Assembly: GCF_004216565.1 (NCBI RefSeq)
Contig: NZ_SGWV01000007.1
Coordinates: 992,001-1,056,000, forward strand
Source: Sphaerotilus mobilis
GTDB taxonomy: Bacteria; Pseudomonadota; Gammaproteobacteria; Burkholderiales; Burkholderiaceae_C
Length of the DNA stretch: 64,000 nt
Direction of reading: 5' to 3'
The position numbers were made by a program, and so were the translations under genes. Below the pieces are notes generated by a model. It saw only the letters and a list, made by a program, of their open reading frames with translations. It ran no database searches and was not told the origin of the DNA. Each line of letters starts with the position of its first letter. The first letter of the stretch is position 1. Below are positions 51,791 through 61,267 of the stretch, one piece after another.

Positions 51791-52702
51791 GTGACCCCCC
51801 TGCCACCACCGCCGACCGATCCGGTCGCGGCCCTCCGCTTACCGGTGTCCCCGATCGCCCCGCCGCCGACCGGCTGGGGCGATCCGGCCCTGGACGGCCA
51901 GGTCTGGGCCGCCGACCAGATCGCCAGCAGCATCCGGGCGACGCTGCCGAGCGGGCATGAGGCGCTGGACGCCCAGCTGCCCGGTGGTGGCTGGCCCGTC
52001 GGCGCGTTGACCGAGCTGTTGCTGGACCAGCCCGGCCACGGCGAGTGGCGTCTGCTCGGCCCGCTGCTGGCTGCGCTCGGACGCCACGGCGGGCGCTGGG
52101 TCGCGATCGCCCCGCCGCTGCGCCCGCACGGGCCGGCACTGCAGGCACTTGGACTCGATCTGGCGCAAGGCCTGTGGATCGACGCGACCCGCGACGCCGA
52201 TGCGGCCTGGGCGGCCGAGCAGGCGCTCAAGAGCGTCGAGCGGGCCGCTTCCACAGGACCGGGCGGATCGGCCCCCGCCCTCGGCGGCATCGCCCGCACC
52301 GCCGTGCTGTGGTGGAGCGACGAAGGCGCCGCCACCCTGCCCACCGCGACGCTGCGCCGCTTGCACCTGGCGGTGCAGGCCAGCGAGGCGCTGCTGTTCG
52401 TGCTGCGCCCGGCCGCCCGCGCCGGCCGCAGCACGCCCGCGCCGCTGCGGCTGCACGCCAGCGTCGACCCGGAGCAGCCGACGTGGCTGCGGCTGCGCAT
52501 CCTCAAGCGCCGCGGCCCGCCGCTGGAGACGCCGCTGGCGCTCGACACCGGCGCGCAGCTCGCCGCTGCACTGGCTCACCGGCTGAGCCAGCCGCTGCCG
52601 CAGCATCGCGCCCTGCCGGCGGCGCCCCCCGCCTTGCAGCCGATCCGCCCTGGCACACGCCAGCGCCTGAGCGGCACCCCGGACCTGCTGCCCGAAGGCT
52701 GA
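51791..52702 (+). CDS. imuA: SOS translesion-synthesis protein ImuA
   Basis: ImuA is a RecA/SulA-like protein that acts with ImuB and DnaE2 in damage-induced mutagenesis. The 303-residue protein has a proline-rich N-terminus and the characteristic LPSGHEALDAQLPGGGWPVGALTELLLDQPGHGEW with no intact Walker A, as is usual. GTG start at 51791. The LexA box lies 45 bases upstream; imuB begins 53 bases downstream. Confidence 0.93.
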   Translation: MTPLPPPPTDPVAALRLPVSPIAPPPTGWGDPALDGQVWAADQIASSIRATLPSGHEALDAQLPGGGWPVGALTELLLDQPGHGEWRLLGPLLAALGRHGGRWVAIAPPLRPHGPALQALGLDLAQGLWIDATRDADAAWAAEQALKSVERAASTGPGGSAPALGGIARTAVLWWSDEGAATLPTATLRRLHLAVQASEALLFVLRPAARAGRSTPAPLRLHASVDPEQPTWLRLRILKRRGPPLETPLALDTGAQLAAALAHRLSQPLPQHRALPAAPPALQPIRPGTRQRLSGTPDLLPEG

Positions 52703-52755
52703 GCGGTCGGGGTGCCCGCCCGCCGCGCACCCCGACCGCCCCTGCGAAAGCCCCC

Positions 52756-54315
52756 ATGCCCGCCCCGCTGCCCGCCCTCTGGCTCTGTCTGCACCTGCCG
52801 CTGCTGTCGCTGGATGCACTCGGCCCCTGGCCACCCGGGGTGACGCTGCCGGCGCTGACCTGGGAAAGCGACGGCGCACGCGGCCGACGGGTCCACCAGG
52901 CCAACGCCGCCGCCCAGGCGCTCGGCGTGCGCGCCGGCCTGCGGCTGGGCAGCGCGCAAGGCCTGGCGCCGCACGCGCTGGTGCTGGCGCGTGACGTGGC
53001 GCGCGAGGCCGCGCTGCTCGACCGGCTGGCGCTGGCGCTGGGCCAGCTCAGCTCGCACGTCGTCGTCGACCCGCCCGTGCTGCTGGTCGATCTGCACGCC
53101 AGCCTGCGCCTGTTCGGCGGCCTGCGTGCGCTGCTGCGGCGCGCCGATGCGCTGATCGCCGCCTGTGGCCTGCCGCAACGCCGCTGGGGCCTGGCCGCGA
53201 CGCCGCTGGCCGCGCGGCTGCTGGCCCAGTCGCCGGCCAGCGCCTGGGCCGGCGCGCCCCGGCGGCGCTGCACCACGCTGGCCAGCACGCGCCGGCTGAT
53301 CGCCCCCTTGCCGCTGGGCCAGCTGGCCGATCAGGGCGTGCCGGCCGAGTGGCACACGCCCGCCACCGACGCGATGCTGATCGCGCTGGGCCTGCGCCGC
53401 ATCGACGATCTGCGCCGCCTGCCGCGTGCCGGTCTGCGGCGGCGTGGCGCCGGGCCGTGGCTGGACGCGCTCGACCGCGCCTGGGGCGACCGGCCCGACC
53501 CGCGCGTGCTGCATGAGCCGCCGGAGACCTTCTCGCTGCGCCTGGAACTGGCTGGCCGGGCCGACGGCGTCGCGCCGATCGAGGCCGCCGCCGAGCCGCT
53601 GCTGCAAGCCCTGTGTGGCTGGCTGCACCGGCGCTGGCAGGCCGCCCAAGGCCTGCGCCTGAGCCTGCACCACGAATACAGCCAGCGCCGTCACCTGGCC
53701 GACCTCACGCTCGACCTGGACCTGGCCCGGCCCAGCCGCGATCCGCAGCACCTGCGCACGCTGCTGCGCGAGCACCTGCAGCGGCTCGAACTGGCCGCGC
53801 CGGTCGACGCGATCAGCCTGGGTCTGCTGCGCAGCGTGGCCGACCATGGCCAGCCGGTCGCGCTGTGGCCCGATGTGCGCACCCAGGCGCTCGCCCACGG
53901 CAGCCTGATCGACCGCCTGCAGGCCCGGCTGGGCCGCGGCCGCGTGCGCCGGCTGCAGGTGCAGGCCGACGCCCGGCCGGAGAAGGCCGACCGCTGGGTC
54001 GATGCCGACCAGGCCGATGTGCCGCCCGCCGCAACCGCCGCAACCGCCGGACACGCCACGCCGCCCACGCCCGCCCCGCCACGTCCGACCTGGCTGTTGC
54101 CCCAGCCCGAACTGTTGGCCGAGCAGCACGACCGGCCCCTGCACCAGGGCCGACCGCTGCGCCTGCTGACCCGCGCCGAACGCATCGAGACCGGCTGGCA
54201 CGACGGCGCGCTGGTGCGGCGCGACTACCACGTCGCGCTGGCCGCCGATGGCCGGCTGTGCTGGATCTACCGCGAGCCCGGCGCGCGCTGGTTCCTGCAC
54301 GGCTTGTTTGGCTGA
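52756..54315 (+). CDS. imuB: Y-family polymerase-like protein ImuB
   Basis: ImuB is a Y-family polymerase relative that lacks the catalytic acidic residues and works as an adapter for DnaE2 and the sliding clamp. The 519-residue protein has WLCLHLPLLSLDALG at the start where the metal-binding Asp would be, then palm and little-finger regions (RLFGGLRALLRRAD, LGLRRIDDLRRLPRAGLRRR). The C-terminal 100 residues contain a proline-rich stretch and RPLRLLTRAERIETGW. ATG at 52756 is preferred over a longer frame that overlaps imuA. Confidence 0.93.
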   Translation: MPAPLPALWLCLHLPLLSLDALGPWPPGVTLPALTWESDGARGRRVHQANAAAQALGVRAGLRLGSAQGLAPHALVLARDVAREAALLDRLALALGQLSSHVVVDPPVLLVDLHASLRLFGGLRALLRRADALIAACGLPQRRWGLAATPLAARLLAQSPASAWAGAPRRRCTTLASTRRLIAPLPLGQLADQGVPAEWHTPATDAMLIALGLRRIDDLRRLPRAGLRRRGAGPWLDALDRAWGDRPDPRVLHEPPETFSLRLELAGRADGVAPIEAAAEPLLQALCGWLHRRWQAAQGLRLSLHHEYSQRRHLADLTLDLDLARPSRDPQHLRTLLREHLQRLELAAPVDAISLGLLRSVADHGQPVALWPDVRTQALAHGSLIDRLQARLGRGRVRRLQVQADARPEKADRWVDADQADVPPAATAATAGHATPPTPAPPRPTWLLPQPELLAEQHDRPLHQGRPLRLLTRAERIETGWHDGALVRRDYHVALAADGRLCWIYREPGARWFLHGLFG

Positions 54316-54332
54316 AGACGGTGAACCCGCCC

Positions 54333-57300
54333 ATGCACACACCGCCATCGGCGATCGGCCAGGCCGGCTTCAGCGCCGTGCCCGACTACGCCGAGCTGCA
54401 CTGCCGCAGCAACTTCAGCTTCGGCGTCGGCGCCTCGCACCCGGAAGAACTGGTCGAGCGCGCCGCCCGGCTGGGCTACCAGGCCCTTGCCATCACCGAC
54501 GAATGTTCGGTCGCCGGCGTGGTCCGGGCGCATGAGGAAGCGCGCCGGCAAGGCGAGCGGGGGCTGCCGCTGCAGCTGCTGATCGGCAGCGTCTTCACGC
54601 TGGAGCCAACCGGCCCCGATCCCGCCGACCACCCCGGCGCCCGCTTGCTGTTGCTGGCCCGCAACCGGGCCGGCTATGGCCGGCTGTGCGAGCTGATCAC
54701 GCTGGCCCGCAGCCGCTGCGAGAAGGGTGCCTACCGGCTCGATGCCGATGACTTCGGACCCGGCCCGATCGCCGTCCCCACCGGCTCGGTCGGTGAGCCC
54801 GCCGAGCCGCCCGAGCCCGACCCGTCGAGCTGGCAGGACCTGCACGCCATCGTGCTGCCGCGCCGCCACGAAGGGCCGGACGTGCTGACGCGGCAGGCCG
54901 TCTGGGCCGCCGGGGTGTTCGGCACGGCGCGGGCCTCGCTGGCGGTCGAGCTGCTGATGCAGGCCGACGACAGCCTGGCCGTCGAACACGCCCGGCAGGC
55001 CAGCGCCGCCAGCGGTCTGGCGCGGGTCGCCTGCGGCGCCGTGCTGATGCATGTGCGCTCGCGCAAGCCGCTGCTGGACACGCTGACCGCCATCCGCCTG
55101 AACCGTCCGCTGGAGCAGTGCGGTGCCGAGCTGGCGCGCAACGCCGAGGCCCACCTGCGCGCGCGCCTGACGCTGGCCCAGCTGCACCGGCCCGAGTGGC
55201 TGGCGCGCAGCGTGGCGATCGCGCAGGACTGCCGCTTCAGCCTGTCCGAGCTGGCCTACGAATACCCCGACGAGATCATCCCGAGCGGCCACACGCCGGC
55301 CAGCTGGCTGCGCCACGAGACCCTGGCCGGCGCGCGGCAGCGCTACCCGGCGTCGACCCACCCGGACGGCGTGCCAGCCACCGTCATGGCGCAGATCGAA
55401 CACGAGCTGGCGCTGGTCGCCCAGATGCGCTACGAGGCCTTCTTCCTGACCGTGCACGACGTCGTGCGCTACGCCCGCAGCCGCGACATCCTCTGCCAGG
55501 GCCGCGGCTCGGCGGCCAACTCGGCGGTCTGCTACTGCCTGGGCATCACCGAGGTCGACCCGACCCAGACCACGCTGCTGTTCGAGCGCTTCATCAGCCG
55601 CGAACGTGGCGAGCCGCCCGACATCGACGTCGACTTCGAACACGAGCGGCGCGAGGAGGTCATCCAGTACCTCTACGCCAAGTACGGCCACCACCGCACC
55701 GCGCTGGCCGCCGCGCTGGCGACCTACCGGGTGCGCGGCGCCGTGCGCGAGGTCGGCAAGGCGCTCGGGCTGGACGGCCTGCTGATCGACGCGGTGGCGA
55801 CATCGCACCAGTGGTTCGACGGCCGCGAGTCGCTCGACGCCCGGCTGGCCGAGCAGGGTCTGGACGCCGACGCGCCGGTGACGCGGCTGTGGCTGGAACT
55901 GGCGCACACGCTGATGGGCTTCCCGCGCCACCTGTCGCAGCACAGCGGCGGCTTCGTCATCGCACGCGGCAGCCTGGCCCGGCTGGTGCCGATCGAGCCG
56001 GCGGCGATGGCCGGGCGGCGCGTCATCCAGTGGGACAAGGACGACCTGGAGTCGCTCGGCCTGCTCAAGGTCGACGTGCTGGCGCTGGGCATGCTGACCG
56101 TGCTGCGCAAGGCGCTGGCGCTGGCCGACGAACGCCACGGCCGCGGGCTGCCGGGTGGCCCGCCGCGCTGGACGCTGCAGGACATCCCGCGCGACGACGC
56201 CGCTACCTACCGGATGATCCAGCGCGCCGACACGGTCGGCATGTTCCAGATCGAGAGCCGGGCCCAGCAGAGCATGTTGCCCAGGCTCAAGCCCGACAAG
56301 TTCTATGACCTGGTGATCGAGGTCGCGATCGTGCGGCCCGGCCCGATCCAGGGCGGCATGGTCCACCCCTACCTGCGCCGCAAGCAGGGCCGCGAGAAGG
56401 CCGAGTCGCCCTATCCGGCCCTGGACGCCGCCCTGAAGCGCACGCTGGGCGTGCCGATCTTCCAGGAGCAGGTGATGCAGGTCTGCATGATCGCGGCGGG
56501 CTTCTCGCCCGGCGAGGCCGACAACCTGCGCCGCGCCATGGCGGCCTGGCGGCGCAAGGGCGGCGTGCACCATTTCCACGACCGCATCGTCGACGGCATG
56601 GTCGAGCGCGGCTACGAACGCGCCTTCGCCGAGGGCATCTTCCAGCAGATCCAGGGCTTCGGCGAATACGGCTTCCCGGAGAGCCACGCCTACGGCTTCG
56701 CCATCATCACGTGGTTCAGCGCCTGGCTGAAATGCCACGAACCGGCCGCCTTCCTGGCCGCCTTGCTGAACTCGCAGCCGATGGGCTTCTACGGTCCGGC
56801 CCAGCTGGTGGCGGATGCACGCCGCCACGCCATCGAGGTGCGGCCGGTGGACGTCAGCCGCAGCGACTGGGACTGCACGCTGGAAGACACGTGCGGCCCG
56901 GGCAGCGCACCGGCCGTGCGACTGGGCCTGCGGCAGGTCAGCAGCCTGCCACGCGCCAGCGCCGAGCGGCTGCTGCAAGCCCGCGCCGAAGCGCCGTTCG
57001 CCGACGTGCCCGACCTGGCCCTGCGCGCCGCGCTGGCGCCGCACGAGCTGCAGACGCTGGCCGAGGCCGACGCGCTGTTCGCCCTGGCCGGCCACCGCCG
57101 CCAGCAGGTCTGGGCGGCTGCCGCGCCCTTGTCGGCACCCTTGTCGGCGCCCTTGTCGAACCCGCGCGAGCGGCACGCCGCACCGGCCGCCCACCTGCTG
57201 CGCGATGCCCCGGTGCGCGAGGCCCAGCTCAGCCTGATCGAGGCCCCCGAGGGCGAGGCCGTCACGCTGGACTACGCCGCCACCGGCCTGAGCCTGCGCC

Positions 57301-57665
57301 GCCACCCGCTGGCGTTGCTGCGCGAACGGCTGCAGCGCCAGTCGGTGCGCAGCGCCGCCGAGCTGGCCCGCGTGCCGGACGGCCGCACCGTGCGGGCCTG
57401 CGGCCTGGTGGTGACGCGCCAGCAACCGGCCACCGCCAAGGGCACGATCTTCGTCACGCTGGAGGACGAGACCGGCCCGGTCAACGTGATCGTCTGGCGC
57501 GACGTGCGCGAGCGCCACCGTCAGGCCCTGCTGGGCGCGCGCCTGCTGGCCGTGCGCGGCACCTGGCAGCGCCGCGACGGCGTCAGCCACCTGATCGCCC
57601 AGGACCTGCACGACATGAGCGCCTGGCTGGGCCGGCTGCAGACCCACTCGCGGGATTTCCACTGA
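54333..57665 (+). CDS. dnaE2: Error-prone DNA polymerase DnaE2 (ImuC)
   Basis: DnaE2 is a C-family polymerase III alpha-like enzyme used in translesion synthesis. The protein of about 1110 residues has a PHP domain (YAELHCRSNFSFGVGASHPEELVERA), the polymerase catalytic motif PPDIDVDFEHERREEVIQYLY with the active-site aspartates, YGFAIITWFSAWLKCHEPAAF and an OB-fold (TAKGTIFVTLEDETGPVNVIVW). A 12-base tandem repeat encodes APLSAPLSAPLSNP near the C-terminal domain. Start ATG at 54333; GTG at 54321 adds four residues. Confidence 0.95.
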   Translation: MHTPPSAIGQAGFSAVPDYAELHCRSNFSFGVGASHPEELVERAARLGYQALAITDECSVAGVVRAHEEARRQGERGLPLQLLIGSVFTLEPTGPDPADHPGARLLLLARNRAGYGRLCELITLARSRCEKGAYRLDADDFGPGPIAVPTGSVGEPAEPPEPDPSSWQDLHAIVLPRRHEGPDVLTRQAVWAAGVFGTARASLAVELLMQADDSLAVEHARQASAASGLARVACGAVLMHVRSRKPLLDTLTAIRLNRPLEQCGAELARNAEAHLRARLTLAQLHRPEWLARSVAIAQDCRFSLSELAYEYPDEIIPSGHTPASWLRHETLAGARQRYPASTHPDGVPATVMAQIEHELALVAQMRYEAFFLTVHDVVRYARSRDILCQGRGSAANSAVCYCLGITEVDPTQTTLLFERFISRERGEPPDIDVDFEHERREEVIQYLYAKYGHHRTALAAALATYRVRGAVREVGKALGLDGLLIDAVATSHQWFDGRESLDARLAEQGLDADAPVTRLWLELAHTLMGFPRHLSQHSGGFVIARGSLARLVPIEPAAMAGRRVIQWDKDDLESLGLLKVDVLALGMLTVLRKALALADERHGRGLPGGPPRWTLQDIPRDDAATYRMIQRADTVGMFQIESRAQQSMLPRLKPDKFYDLVIEVAIVRPGPIQGGMVHPYLRRKQGREKAESPYPALDAALKRTLGVPIFQEQVMQVCMIAAGFSPGEADNLRRAMAAWRRKGGVHHFHDRIVDGMVERGYERAFAEGIFQQIQGFGEYGFPESHAYGFAIITWFSAWLKCHEPAAFLAALLNSQPMGFYGPAQLVADARRHAIEVRPVDVSRSDWDCTLEDTCGPGSAPAVRLGLRQVSSLPRASAERLLQARAEAPFADVPDLALRAALAPHELQTLAEADALFALAGHRRQQVWAAAAPLSAPLSAPLSNPRERHAAPAAHLLRDAPVREAQLSLIEAPEGEAVTLDYAATGLSLRRHPLALLRERLQRQSVRSAAELARVPDGRTVRACGLVVTRQQPATAKGTIFVTLEDETGPVNVIVWRDVRERHRQALLGARLLAVRGTWQRRDGVSHLIAQDLHDMSAWLGRLQTHSRDFH
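57126..57161 (+). repeat. Three 12-base tandem units inside dnaE2
   Basis: The units CCCTTGTCGGCA, CCCTTGTCGGCG and CCCTTGTCGAAC follow each other in frame, encoding repeated PLSA-type residues. The unit length is a multiple of three, so slippage would change only the linker length. Confidence 0.85.
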
Positions 57666-57677
57666 CTGACCGGAGCG

Positions 57678-57713
57678 GCCGGAGGAACCGCCGGAAGAAC
57701 CGCCGGATGAACG
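57678..57713 (+). repeat. Three 12-base tandem units after dnaE2
   Basis: GCCGGAGGAACC, GCCGGAAGAACC and GCCGGATGAACG lie 13 bases after the dnaE2 stop, in the 141-base spacer before pilE. They differ at single positions. Confidence 0.8.
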
Positions 57714-57806
57714 GTCAAACCCAGGCGACGGCCGGTTGGGTTACGGCTGCCCAGCCGGCGGGCGAGCGCCTAGCATGGGGTTCACGCTGACCTGACCGCC
57801 GCCCCC

Positions 57807-58310
57807 ATGACCAAGCCTCCGATGACCCCGCGCCCTTCGACCTGGACCGCCCTGACCGCCGGGCGTCGCCCGCAAGCCGGCTTCACGCTGATCGAGCTGA
57901 TGATCGCGGTGGCCATCGTCGGCATCCTGGCCGCCGTGGCGCTGCCGTCCTACACCGACTACCTGCGGCGCGGGCGCATCCCGGAAGCCTTCACCTACCT
58001 GAGCAACTACCGGGTCCAGATGGAGCAGTACTACCAGGACAACCGCAACTACGGCACCGGCACCGACTGCGCCGCCGGCGCCATCGCCGCCACACCGGCC
58101 GGCACCAAGTACTTCACCTACACCTGCGAGCTGAGAGCCGTCAACAACGTGGCAGGCCAGGGCTACACGCTGACGGCCACCAACACCGCCGAGATGGGCA
58201 GCGCCCATGCCTACACGGTCGACCACGCCAATGCGCGCACGACCACCTCGTTCAAGGGCAGCACGGTCACAGGCAAGGACTGCTGGCTGGTCAAGGGCAG
58301 CGAATGCTGA
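57807..58310 (+). CDS. pilE: Type IV pilin-like protein PilE
   Basis: The 167-residue protein has a 25-residue basic leader and the prepilin cleavage site AG|FTLIELMIAVAIVGILAAVALPSY with the conserved Glu at +5 (residue 30). The C-terminal part has a disulphide-type cysteine pair, and a final Cys. It resembles minor pilins PilE of the fimT-pilVWXY1E clusters rather than a major pilin. It overlaps fimT by 7 bases. ATG at 57807; ATG at 57822 is possible. Confidence 0.9.
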   Translation: MTKPPMTPRPSTWTALTAGRRPQAGFTLIELMIAVAIVGILAAVALPSYTDYLRRGRIPEAFTYLSNYRVQMEQYYQDNRNYGTGTDCAAGAIAATPAGTKYFTYTCELRAVNNVAGQGYTLTATNTAEMGSAHAYTVDHANARTTTSFKGSTVTGKDCWLVKGSEC

Positions 58311-58954
58311 TCGACCGGATCAGGGCCATGCGTCAAGACCGCCGTCCGGCGCGGCGCGGCTTCTCGCTCATCGAGATGATGGTGACGCTCACCATCCTCG
58401 GCTTCCTGCTGGTGGCGACCATGCCCAGCATCGGCGCCTGGTTGCGCAACACCGAGATCCGCAACGCCGCCGAATCGATCAGCAACGGCCTGGCCAAGGC
58501 CCGCGCCGAGGCGGTGCGGCGCAACCTGCCGGTGCGCTTCACGCTGGTCAGCACGGTCAGCGGCAACCCGGGCCTGCTCGACGGCAGCTGCGCCAACTCG
58601 GCAACCTCGGCTTCCTGGGTCGTCAGCCTGGACAACCCCGGCGGTGACTGCGACGAGCCGGTCAGCGAGACCGACGGCCCGCGCATCCTGGCCAAGTTCG
58701 CCCAGGGCGACGGCTCGCGCAACGTGACGGTGTCGGTGCGCGCGGCCGACTGCAGCACGGTGTCGAGCAACACCCAGGTGGTCTACGGCGGCTTCGGCCG
58801 GGTCGACAACGGTGGCTCGGCCATGCGCTGCATCGTCATCGGCCACAACAGCGGCGCCGATGCGCGCGCGCTCAACATCGTGGTCTCACCCGGCGGCACG
58901 GTGCGCAGCTGCGACCCGGCCGTCACCGACAACAACGACCCACGCAAGTGCTGA
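58304..58954 (+). CDS. fimT: Pseudopilin FimT/GspH-like
   Basis: The 216-residue protein has a leader ending RG|FSLIEMMVTLTILGFLLVA (Glu at residue 24) and a GspH/FimT domain. It is a minor pilin expected to join the pilus initiation complex. It overlaps pilE at the start and pilV is 14 bases downstream. Confidence 0.9.
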   Translation: MLIDRIRAMRQDRRPARRGFSLIEMMVTLTILGFLLVATMPSIGAWLRNTEIRNAAESISNGLAKARAEAVRRNLPVRFTLVSTVSGNPGLLDGSCANSATSASWVVSLDNPGGDCDEPVSETDGPRILAKFAQGDGSRNVTVSVRAADCSTVSSNTQVVYGGFGRVDNGGSAMRCIVIGHNSGADARALNIVVSPGGTVRSCDPAVTDNNDPRKC

Positions 58955-58968
58955 TCAGGAGGGGCGAC

Positions 58969-59433
58969 ATGACACCGACAGGACGGCCGATGCCACCCGC
59001 CACCCGATCGCCCGCGCCCCGGCTGCGCATGGCCGCGCGCCGTTCGGCCGGCGGCTTCGCGATGATCGAGGCGCTGATCGCGCTGCTGATCTTCATGCTC
59101 GGCGCGCTGGGCGTGCTGGGCCTGCAGGTCTCGCTGACACGCGCCACCAGCGGCGCCAAGTTCCGCGCCGATGCGGCCTACCTGGCCAATGACCTGGTCG
59201 GCACGATGTGGGCCGACTCGGCCAACCTGGCCGCCTACAGCACCGACTGCTCCAACCACGCGCCCTGCCGCAACTGGACCGCCAAGGTGCAGAACACGCT
59301 GCCGGGCAACGTTGCGCCGACGCTGAGCATCGACGCGGCCACCGCGACGGTGGAGATCACGCTGAACTGGGTCGTGCCCAACGAGCCGCAGCACAGCTAC
59401 ACCACGATCACCTCGATCAACCGGAACCCGTGA
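58969..59433 (+). CDS. pilV: Minor pilin PilV
   Basis: The 154-residue protein has a cleavage region GG|FAMIEALIALLIFMLGALGVLGLQ (Glu at residue 34). AGGAGGGG (58957-58964) lies just upstream of the ATG at 58969, which decides the start against the longer frame from 58948. Its stop TGA overlaps the ATG of pilW by one base. Confidence 0.9.
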   Translation: MTPTGRPMPPATRSPAPRLRMAARRSAGGFAMIEALIALLIFMLGALGVLGLQVSLTRATSGAKFRADAAYLANDLVGTMWADSANLAAYSTDCSNHAPCRNWTAKVQNTLPGNVAPTLSIDAATATVEITLNWVVPNEPQHSYTTITSINRNP

Positions 59434-60578
59434 TGCCGCACGCCACCCCATTCCCCCGCCCGCACCGGCCGGCGCGCGGCGTGACGCTGATCGAGCTGAT
59501 GGTCGGCATGGTCATCGGCCTGCTGGCCGTGCTGGTGATCGCCCAGGTCGCCCTGCTGTTCGAAGGCCAGAAGCGCAGCACCACCGGCGGCTCGGACGCC
59601 CAGGTCAACGGCGCGCTGACGCTGCAGATGCTGCAGCGCGACCTGCAGATGGCCGGCTACGGCATCAGCACCGGCAGCGGCGCGGGCTGCGAGCTGCGCG
59701 GCAACCGCGACGGCGTGACGCCGCCCTGGCATGGCCAGCCGATGGTGCCGGTGCGCATCGTGCAAGGCACCGACGCCACCCGCGGCTCGCCCGACTCGGT
59801 CTTCGTGATGCTGAGCGGCCGGCCCGGCACGTCCTTCCACGCGCTGCCGGTGCGGCTGTCGCGGGTCCACCGCAAGAGCGACGTCTCGCTGGGCGTGGAC
59901 GCCACCGTCAACCTCGGCGCGGAGACCGCCCAGGCCGGCGACCTGCTGGCGCTGATCCCGACCAACACCGCCACCAGCTGGTGCTCGGTGGTCGAGGTGA
60001 CCACCAGGCCGGCCGCGCTGGCCGACACCATCGAGCATGCCGAATCGGGCGCCTGGAACCAGGACGCGACCGCCAACATCCGCCCGGGCGTGAGCTTTGG
60101 CGACGTCGGCTACACGGTTGGCGACCAGTTCGTGAACCTCGGCACGCTGATCTACCGCGAGTACGCGCTCGGCGCCGACACCGCCGCTGGCGGCGGCACC
60201 GCGCTGACGCTGCGCAGCACCGACGCGTCCAACGCCGCCTGGAGCGCGGCCGAGGTGCTGTACCCGCAGATCGTCAACCTGCAGGCGGTCTACGGCGTCG
60301 ACACCAGCGCCACGCCCGACGACGTGGTCGACAGCTGGACCACCGTCGCGCCGACCACGCCCGCCGGCTGGGGCGCCGCGATCGCGGTGCGGCTGGCGGT
60401 GGTCGCCCGCAGCACCCAGTACGAAAAGGCCGAGGTCACGACCACGCAGCCGAGCTGGCGACCTGATGGCAGCACCGTCGAGACCCTGCCGGTCGACCAC
60501 CTGAGCGACTGGCGGCACTACCGCTACAAGGTCTTCGAGGTGGTCGTGCCGCTGCGCAACCTGCTGTGGCAATCGTGA
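59433..60578 (+). CDS. pilW: Minor pilin PilW
   Basis: The 381-residue protein has a leader ending RG|VTLIELMVGMVIGLLAVLVI (Glu at residue 21) and the PilW domain (SDAQVNGALTLQMLQRDLQMAGYG). This minor pilin helps initiate pilus assembly with PilV, PilX and PilE. ATG at 59433. Confidence 0.92.
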   Translation: MPHATPFPRPHRPARGVTLIELMVGMVIGLLAVLVIAQVALLFEGQKRSTTGGSDAQVNGALTLQMLQRDLQMAGYGISTGSGAGCELRGNRDGVTPPWHGQPMVPVRIVQGTDATRGSPDSVFVMLSGRPGTSFHALPVRLSRVHRKSDVSLGVDATVNLGAETAQAGDLLALIPTNTATSWCSVVEVTTRPAALADTIEHAESGAWNQDATANIRPGVSFGDVGYTVGDQFVNLGTLIYREYALGADTAAGGGTALTLRSTDASNAAWSAAEVLYPQIVNLQAVYGVDTSATPDDVVDSWTTVAPTTPAGWGAAIAVRLAVVARSTQYEKAEVTTTQPSWRPDGSTVETLPVDHLSDWRHYRYKVFEVVVPLRNLLWQS

Positions 60579-61267
60579 ACACACCCGTCAGGACACAGGC
60601 GATGACCCGACCCTTGCACCCGAACCGGCGCGCCCAGCGCGGCGTCTCGCTGGTCTTCTCGCTGATCACGCTGGTGGCGCTGTCGCTGGCGGCAGTCGCG
60701 CTGATCCGCTCGGTCGACACCGGCGCGACCATCCTCGGCAACCTGAGCTTCAAGCAGGACACGCTGCTGGCGGCCGACGAGGCCTCGCGCCGCGCCATCA
60801 GCTGGCTGGACGTGAACCGGGGCGGCACGACGCTCAACGCCAGCATCGAGGCCCAGGGCTACCGCGCCATGACGGTCAACGGGCTGGACGCCACAGGCAC
60901 CCGCACCGGCGACAACACCCGGGCGGTCGTCGACTGGAACATGAACGACTGCGAAGACCACCCGTCCAACAGCTACGCCAGCTGCATCAAGCCGCTGGCT
61001 GCGGCGATGAGCCTCGGCCCCAACGACGTCGAGGCCCGCTGGCTGATCGTGCGGGTGTGCAGCGCCACTGGCGATCCAACCCTGCCCTCGGTGGCCTGCG
61101 CGCGCCCGATCACCGCCAGCGCCGCCCCGACCGCCGAGAAGGGCGAGATGAACTACACCGACCCGAAGCTGCAGCAGATCGTGCTGTCGCAGTATTTCCG
61201 CGTCATCGTGCGGGCCCGCGGGGCCCGCAACACGGTCAGCGTCACCGAGACGCTGGTGCACTTCTGA
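60575..61267 (+). CDS. pilX: Minor pilin PilX
   Basis: The protein of about 230 residues has a basic leader and a hydrophobic segment RGVSLVFSLITLVALSLAAVALIRSVDTG, the PilX_N pattern, which lacks the Glu at +5. GTG at 60575 overlaps the pilW stop; ATG at 60602 or GTG at 60566 are alternatives. The TGA stop overlaps the pilY1 ATG by one base. Confidence 0.88.
   Translation: MNTPVRTQAMTRPLHPNRRAQRGVSLVFSLITLVALSLAAVALIRSVDTGATILGNLSFKQDTLLAADEASRRAISWLDVNRGGTTLNASIEAQGYRAMTVNGLDATGTRTGDNTRAVVDWNMNDCEDHPSNSYASCIKPLAAAMSLGPNDVEARWLIVRVCSATGDPTLPSVACARPITASAAPTAEKGEMNYTDPKLQQIVLSQYFRVIVRARGARNTVSVTETLVHF

Noticed and set aside
54267-57662. A 1131-codon open frame on the minus strand
   Set aside because: It is antisense to dnaE2, which has all family motifs; composition is that of a shadow frame.
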